Source of the DNA: Eikenella glucosivorans
Lineage (GTDB): Bacteria > Pseudomonadota > Gammaproteobacteria > Burkholderiales > Neisseriaceae
Reading direction: 5' to 3'
Assembly: GCF_016025525.2 (NCBI RefSeq)
Contig: NZ_JACSGR010000002.1
Coordinates: forward strand, 1 to 64,000
Length of the DNA stretch: 64,000 nt
In this document: piece by piece, positions 60,596 to 64,000 of the stretch
Layout of the letters: each line of letters starts with the position of its first letter
How positions within the stretch are numbered: the stretch's first letter is position 1
Notes under the pieces: model-generated
The model's input: the letters and a program-made list of their open reading frames with translations, nothing else
Told to the model about the DNA's origin: nothing
The model's database searches: none
Position numbers and translations under genes: made by a program

Positions 60596-60609
60596 TTGAT
60601 GGGGATTTT
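60596..60609. promoter_or_regulatory. weak FNR-like site before grcA
   Basis: TTGAT-GGGG-ATTTT. The left half is a perfect FNR half-site and the right half is poor (AT only). It lies 66 bp before the grcA ATG. grcA is FNR-controlled in E. coli, which is why it is listed. Confidence 0.2.
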
Positions 60610-60674
60610 TGAAGTTTGTTTGTAGTTTGTTTGAAAACACAGTCCGCAAGGGCTTTTATTTGGAGATATAAACC

Positions 60675-61064
60675 ATGATTAAAGGGATTCAAATCACCCA
60701 ATCCGCACAACATCCTGCTTTGGCACGTTCTTTCTGGCTGCTGGACGATGAAACCCAGCAAGCCCGCTGCTTGTGCAGCAACGACGAGCGTTTCGCCGCC
60801 GACCAAGTGGTTGCCCTGAGCGAGCTGGGCGACGTGAGCTATGAAGAAGTGCCCGTTGATGCACACATTCCGCCGAAAGTGGAAGGCGGCCAGCACCTGA
60901 ACGTGAACGTGATGACCCGCGAAATGCTGGAAGACGCCGCGGCCAACCCCGACAAATATCCGCAGCTCACCATCCGTGTGTCTGGCTATGCCGTGCGCTT
61001 CAACTCCCTGACTCCGGAACAGCAGCGCGACGTGATCACCCGCACTTTCACCCAGCATATGTAA
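60675..61064 (+). CDS. grcA: autonomous glycyl radical cofactor
   Basis: 129 residues, YfiD/GrcA family. It replaces the oxygen-damaged glycyl-radical domain of pyruvate formate-lyase. The C-terminal domain has the radical Gly in the phrase TIRVSGYAVRFNSLTPEQQ (about 98-116), close to the PFL C-terminus, and ends ITRTFTQHM. The N-terminal half (ITQSAQHPALARSFWLLDDE) is also typical. Presence implies a fermentative PFL elsewhere and agrees with an anaerobic lifestyle. Ends at a DUS hairpin. Confidence 0.93.
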   Translation: MIKGIQITQSAQHPALARSFWLLDDETQQARCLCSNDERFAADQVVALSELGDVSYEEVPVDAHIPPKVEGGQHLNVNVMTREMLEDAAANPDKYPQLTIRVSGYAVRFNSLTPEQQRDVITRTFTQHM

Positions 61065-61084
61065 GCTGGGCGGTAAGTTAAAAA

Positions 61085-61112
61085 AGGCTACCTGAAAATT
61101 TTCAGGTAGCCT
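61085..61112 (+). terminator. grcA terminator (inverted DUS pair)
   Basis: AGGCTACCTGAA (61085-61096) and TTCAGGTAGCCT (61101-61112) with a 4-nt loop and a T run. Confidence 0.85.
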
Positions 61113-61181
61113 TTTTATGTGGGCGGCGGGAGATTGTTTCCAAGTAGGGGCTACCTGAAAACGAAACTGTCGGCTTGCCCG

Positions 61182-61889
61182 CTAAAAATAGTTGGGTGTT
61201 TCCCTATATCGATAACATTGCGGCTTGCTTTCATTCCCGGGCTGTTCGCAGAACCCATATTTTTCACAACGGATACCTAACTTTCTTTCTCCATCCAGCC
61301 AGCAATAGAGATCGCATCCAGAAAGCGCATGAACATTGATCCATCGATAATATTGACTATCCATTACACTGACAACTTCAGGGCGTGGTTCTTGGGGAGC
61401 ATATAGTTTCTCATCTACCCCCATAAATCTAGGCATATTCTCTAACCGTGAATAAATATCAACTTCAAGATTAGCCGGACGGCCATGCAGGGTCTTGTCA
61501 AACTCCACCTGCTGCCAGCGGCCATTGATGGCTTGGTATTGGCGATACGGAAAGGTATCGTTCCAGTCGTAACAAGGTCCCATCTGAATAATCAAATTCC
61601 ATACCCCTTGCTTATCCCGATCCAAAACCATCAAATGCCACTTATCCGACCATTCCGGCGGAATATCCAGCCCTTTGGCGTCAATCACGCGGATGCTTTG
61701 CTTCGTCAGGCTGTCCCTTGTTTCCCAATTGGCAGAACGTTCGGTAAGAATTACCGTGCCGTCGCTGAGGCGCACTTCTTCCTGCCAAGTGCGTGGCGGA
61801 TCCGGGCTGAAGAGGACGTATTTGGCGGCAAGGATAAACAGCCAGACGAAAAAGGGCGCGCCGATTAAGAAAAACAATGCTTTCTTCAT
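61182..61889 (-). CDS. membrane-anchored protein of unknown function
   Basis: 235 residues. An N-terminal hydrophobic helix (about 5-27) acts as anchor or signal, followed by an extracytoplasmic domain. This has a beta-rich start (EEVRLSDGTVILTERSANWE), a central WHLMVLDRDKQGVWNLIIQM and a Cys-rich end (GCDLYCWLDGERKLGIRCEK and a further CEQ and QC), suggesting disulfides. Somewhat more AT-rich than its neighbours. Not recognised. An AGGAGA site precedes the ATG. Confidence 0.75.
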   Translation of the reverse strand: MKKALFFLIGAPFFVWLFILAAKYVLFSPDPPRTWQEEVRLSDGTVILTERSANWETRDSLTKQSIRVIDAKGLDIPPEWSDKWHLMVLDRDKQGVWNLIIQMGPCYDWNDTFPYRQYQAINGRWQQVEFDKTLHGRPANLEVDIYSRLENMPRFMGVDEKLYAPQEPRPEVVSVMDSQYYRWINVHALSGCDLYCWLDGERKLGIRCEKYGFCEQPGNESKPQCYRYRETPNYF

Positions 61890-61913
61890 GATGTTCTCCT
61901 TGTTTGGTGAGAA

Positions 61914-61972
61914 AGGCTACCTGAAAACGTAATGCAGTGAAGTTTCTGCGCAGCGAAATTTTCAGGTAGCCT
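61914..61972. repeat. inverted DUS pair between two minus-strand genes
   Basis: AGGCTACCTGAA (61914-61925) and TTCAGGTAGCCT (61961-61972). It lies past the nfsA stop and before the unknown gene. Confidence 0.7.
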
Positions 61973-61988
61973 TTTTGTTTGCCAGAGT

Positions 61989-62726
61989 TTATTTCCGGGC
62001 AAACCCGCGCTGTTGCAGGAAGGGCAGGATGTGCGGGCGCAGGGGTTTGGCCAGGGTGTTGGCGATTTGGCGCGTCCAATCGAGGTCGAGGCCGCTGCGG
62101 GCTTGGTAGTAGGCGGCGAGCTCGCGGTCGTAGGCTTCGAGGGTGTTGGGGCTGCATTCGCGGTAGCGGTTTTCGCTCACGATGGCTTCCAGCGGCAGGC
62201 GCGGGCGGTAGAGGGGCTGCTGGGCGGGGTGGCCTAGGCACATGCCGAACAGGGGCACGGCGGTGTCGGGCAGGCCGAGGGCTTCGGCTGCGGCGGCGAT
62301 GTCGTTGCGCAGGGAGCCGATGTATACGCCGCCCAGGCCGAGCGATTCGGCGGCGAGCAGCACGTTTTGCGCGGTGATGCCTGCATCCACAGCGCCGAGC
62401 AGCAGGGCTTCGGTGTAGTCGGTTTGGATGTCGGGCACGAGGCGGCGATGTTTGCTGTAGTCGATGCAGAATACGAGGAATTCGGGGGCGATGCGGACGT
62501 ATTCTTGATCGGCGGCGATGTGGCAGAGGCGTTGGCGCAGGGCGGGATCGGTAACGCGGATGATGTGGATGCACTGCATGAAGCTGGAGGAGGAGGCGGC
62601 ACGGCCGGCTTCGAGGATGGCTTGCAGTTGTTCGGGTGCGACGGGTTCGCCGGTGAATTTGCGGATGGAGCGGTGGGCAAGGGCGGTGGCGAGTGTGGGC
62701 TGGGAGGGGAGGATGGGGGCGGGCAT
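61989..62726 (-). CDS. nfsA: oxygen-insensitive NADPH nitroreductase, NfsA type
   Basis: 245 residues from the ATG at 62726 (AAGGA site upstream); the longer open frame is not supported. FMN nitroreductase fold: HRSIRKFTGEPVAPEQL (FMN phosphate-binding Arg, about 18-34), AASSSSFMQCIHIIRV, and the NfsA-type GLGGVYIGSLRNDIAAAAEAL and FGMCLGHPAQQP. It reduces nitroaromatics and quinones with NADPH. Stands alone, flanked by DUS on both sides. Confidence 0.9.
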   Translation of the reverse strand: MPAPILPSQPTLATALAHRSIRKFTGEPVAPEQLQAILEAGRAASSSSFMQCIHIIRVTDPALRQRLCHIAADQEYVRIAPEFLVFCIDYSKHRRLVPDIQTDYTEALLLGAVDAGITAQNVLLAAESLGLGGVYIGSLRNDIAAAAEALGLPDTAVPLFGMCLGHPAQQPLYRPRLPLEAIVSENRYRECSPNTLEAYDRELAAYYQARSGLDLDWTRQIANTLAKPLRPHILPFLQQRGFARK

Positions 62727-62879
62727 GATGAAGTCCTTTGGTGGGAGGGGGAGGAAGATTTCAGGTAGCCTTTCAGGGGTTGCGGCTACCTGAAAAAAGT
62801 GAGGTGTGTTGTTTGGCGGCAAATCTTGGTTTTACTGTTTTCCCGCAGGAGAAGCGATGGCTGCGGGCAAATGATGATT

Positions 62880-62891
62880 TTCAGGTAGCCT
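62880..62891. repeat. DUS downstream of the TerC/CorC gene
   Basis: TTCAGGTAGCCT, with a degenerate mate near 62905. Another copy is at 62760-62771 upstream of nfsA. Confidence 0.65.
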
Positions 62892-62917
62892 GCGGCGGGG
62901 TTGGGGCTACCTGAAAA

Positions 62918-64000
62918 TTATTCGGGCAGGGGGCTGATGCTGATCTGCTCGATGCGCTGGCCTTCTTTGCTGCTCACGGTGAAGCGCCAGCCGTGGTAGT
63001 CGAGGGTGTCGCCCACGTTGGGCAGGGTTTGCAGCTCTTCCATCATCAGGCCGGCCACGGTGTGGTAGTCGGCGTCTTCTTCGGGCGGGGGGAGGCCGAG
63101 CTGGGGGGCGAGCTCGGCGTATTCGAGGCTGCCGTCCACCATGAGGGTGTTGCCGCCCTCGGCGGGGGAGCCTGGCTGCGCTTGGCGTTCGAAGGCTTCG
63201 GGAAACTCGCCGGCGATGGCTTCGAGCAGGTCTTTGGTGGTAACCATGCCTTGCACGGCACCGAATTCGTCTACCACTAGGGCGTAGTCGGCGCTGCTTT
63301 GGCGGAATTGTTCGATGGCGGAGAGGGCGTTGGTGCTGTCGGGCAGGATGAGGGGCTGGCGCAGGGCGGCTTGGATGTCGAGCTCTTGGCCGGCGAGGAG
63401 CTGATTGAGCAGGTCTTTTTTGTTGATGTAGCCCAGGGGTTCGTCGGCACCGGCCTTGCCCACCACCAAGAGGCGGGAGTAGGGCGTGTTTTGCAGCTGG
63501 GCGTATTGCTGTTCGCGGCTTTGCGAGAGGTCGAGGCGTTCAATGTCGCGGCGGGGCACCATGATGCCGGGCAGGGGGCGCTCGGCGAGGGTCAGCACGC
63601 TGCGGATCATGGATTTTTCGTTTTCTTCAAAATGGCTGTCGTCGCTGCCTTCTTCGCCTGCTTTAGCCAGCATGGTTTCGCGGATGCCCATCATGCCGAG
63701 CACGTTTTCGGCAGTGCGGCGGCGCCAGGAACGGCTGCCGTAGGCGTTTTTGTCGGTGTTGCGCTGGGAGATTTGGTTGAACACTTCAATCAGCACGGAG
63801 AAGCCGATGGCGGCATACAGGTAGCCTTTGGGGATGATCACGTGGAAGGCTTCGGCAATCAGGCTGAAGCCGATCATCAGCAGGAAGCCCAGGCAGAGCA
63901 TCACCACGGTGGGGTGGCGGTTCACAAAGTCGGTGAGCGGCTTGCTGGCCCAAATCATCAGCGCCATCGCCACCACCACGGCGGCCATGGCGATTTGGAT
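62918..64000 (-). CDS. TerC/CBS/CorC-type membrane protein, N-terminus cut
   Basis: At least 356 residues; the start lies beyond the right edge. The visible N-terminal part has membrane helices of the TerC domain (VVMLCLGFLLMIGFSLIAEAF, YLYAAIGFSVLIEVFNQ). A linker, two CBS domains (MVPRRDIERLDLSQ, SADYALVVDEFGAVQGMVTT) and a C-terminal CorC_HlyC domain (ALMV-like LMVDGSLEYAELAPQLG) follow. This is the YgdQ/YoaE layout, proposed to act in metal-ion export or membrane homeostasis; the ion is unknown. Full-length relatives have about 510-520 residues. Confidence 0.88.
   Translation of the reverse strand: MQIAMAAVVVAMALMIWASKPLTDFVNRHPTVVMLCLGFLLMIGFSLIAEAFHVIIPKGYLYAAIGFSVLIEVFNQISQRNTDKNAYGSRSWRRRTAENVLGMMGIRETMLAKAGEEGSDDSHFEENEKSMIRSVLTLAERPLPGIMVPRRDIERLDLSQSREQQYAQLQNTPYSRLLVVGKAGADEPLGYINKKDLLNQLLAGQELDIQAALRQPLILPDSTNALSAIEQFRQSSADYALVVDEFGAVQGMVTTKDLLEAIAGEFPEAFERQAQPGSPAEGGNTLMVDGSLEYAELAPQLGLPPPEEDADYHTVAGLMMEELQTLPNVGDTLDYHGWRFTVSSKEGQRIEQISISPLPE

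Overview
The window looks like chromosome of an Eikenella species (Betaproteobacteria, Neisseriaceae). The main evidence is the very frequent 12-mer AGGCTACCTGAA and its inverse complement, which is the Eikenella dialect of the Neisseriaceae DNA uptake sequence (DUS). It occurs singly, inside genes, and as inverted pairs that form terminator-like hairpins between genes. Rare DUS of other dialects (AGGTCGTCTGAA, AGGCCGTCTGAA, AGGCAGCCTGAA, AGGCTGCCTGAA) mark stretches probably received from Neisseria or Kingella relatives.

Left part, about 1-20 kb: housekeeping and small metabolic genes. These are rne (RNase E, carrying a run of ten C in its 3' part), rluC, ettA, an AT-rich DUF2130 gene, dgt, a Spy/CpxP-like gene, rpe, mdaB and a cytochrome b561 gene. 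A patch with foreign DUS follows (LysR regulator, DLH-like hydrolase, cyclophilin-like lipoprotein, acetyltransferase), then the sulfate importer genes cysTWA.

Middle and right part, about 20-60 kb: a nitrate-respiration and molybdenum island. It holds narGHJI with a cupin gene between narG and narH and a hemerythrin gene after narI; a di-Mop molybdate-binding protein; a TonB receptor/DUF2478/Tat-lipoprotein binding protein/SAM methyltransferase cassette; moeB; modA-modBC split by a palindromic element; a FepA-like receptor with a FecCD-type ABC importer; narXL; two narK genes; and moeA-moaA-moaB-mobA-moaC-moaD-moaE. An IS1016-type element, a small lipoprotein/esterase pair and a foreign eamA/marR pair lie within it. 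Four 16-bp 7-2-7 sites built on TAATCC, resembling NarL/NarP operators, lie upstream of narG/mop, the first TonB receptor, the FepA-like receptor/ABC operon and narX/narK. This suggests one regulon joining nitrate sensing to molybdenum and iron supply.

Right end, about 60-64 kb: a small cupin gene, grcA (spare glycyl radical domain), a membrane-anchored unknown, nfsA, and a TerC/CBS/CorC-type membrane protein cut by the window edge. Together the genes describe a facultative or anaerobic nitrate respirer: NarK proteins import nitrate, NarGHI reduces it, Mod and Moe/Moa/Mob gene products make the cofactor, and NarXL senses nitrate. All identifications come from reading the sequence; no database search was made.
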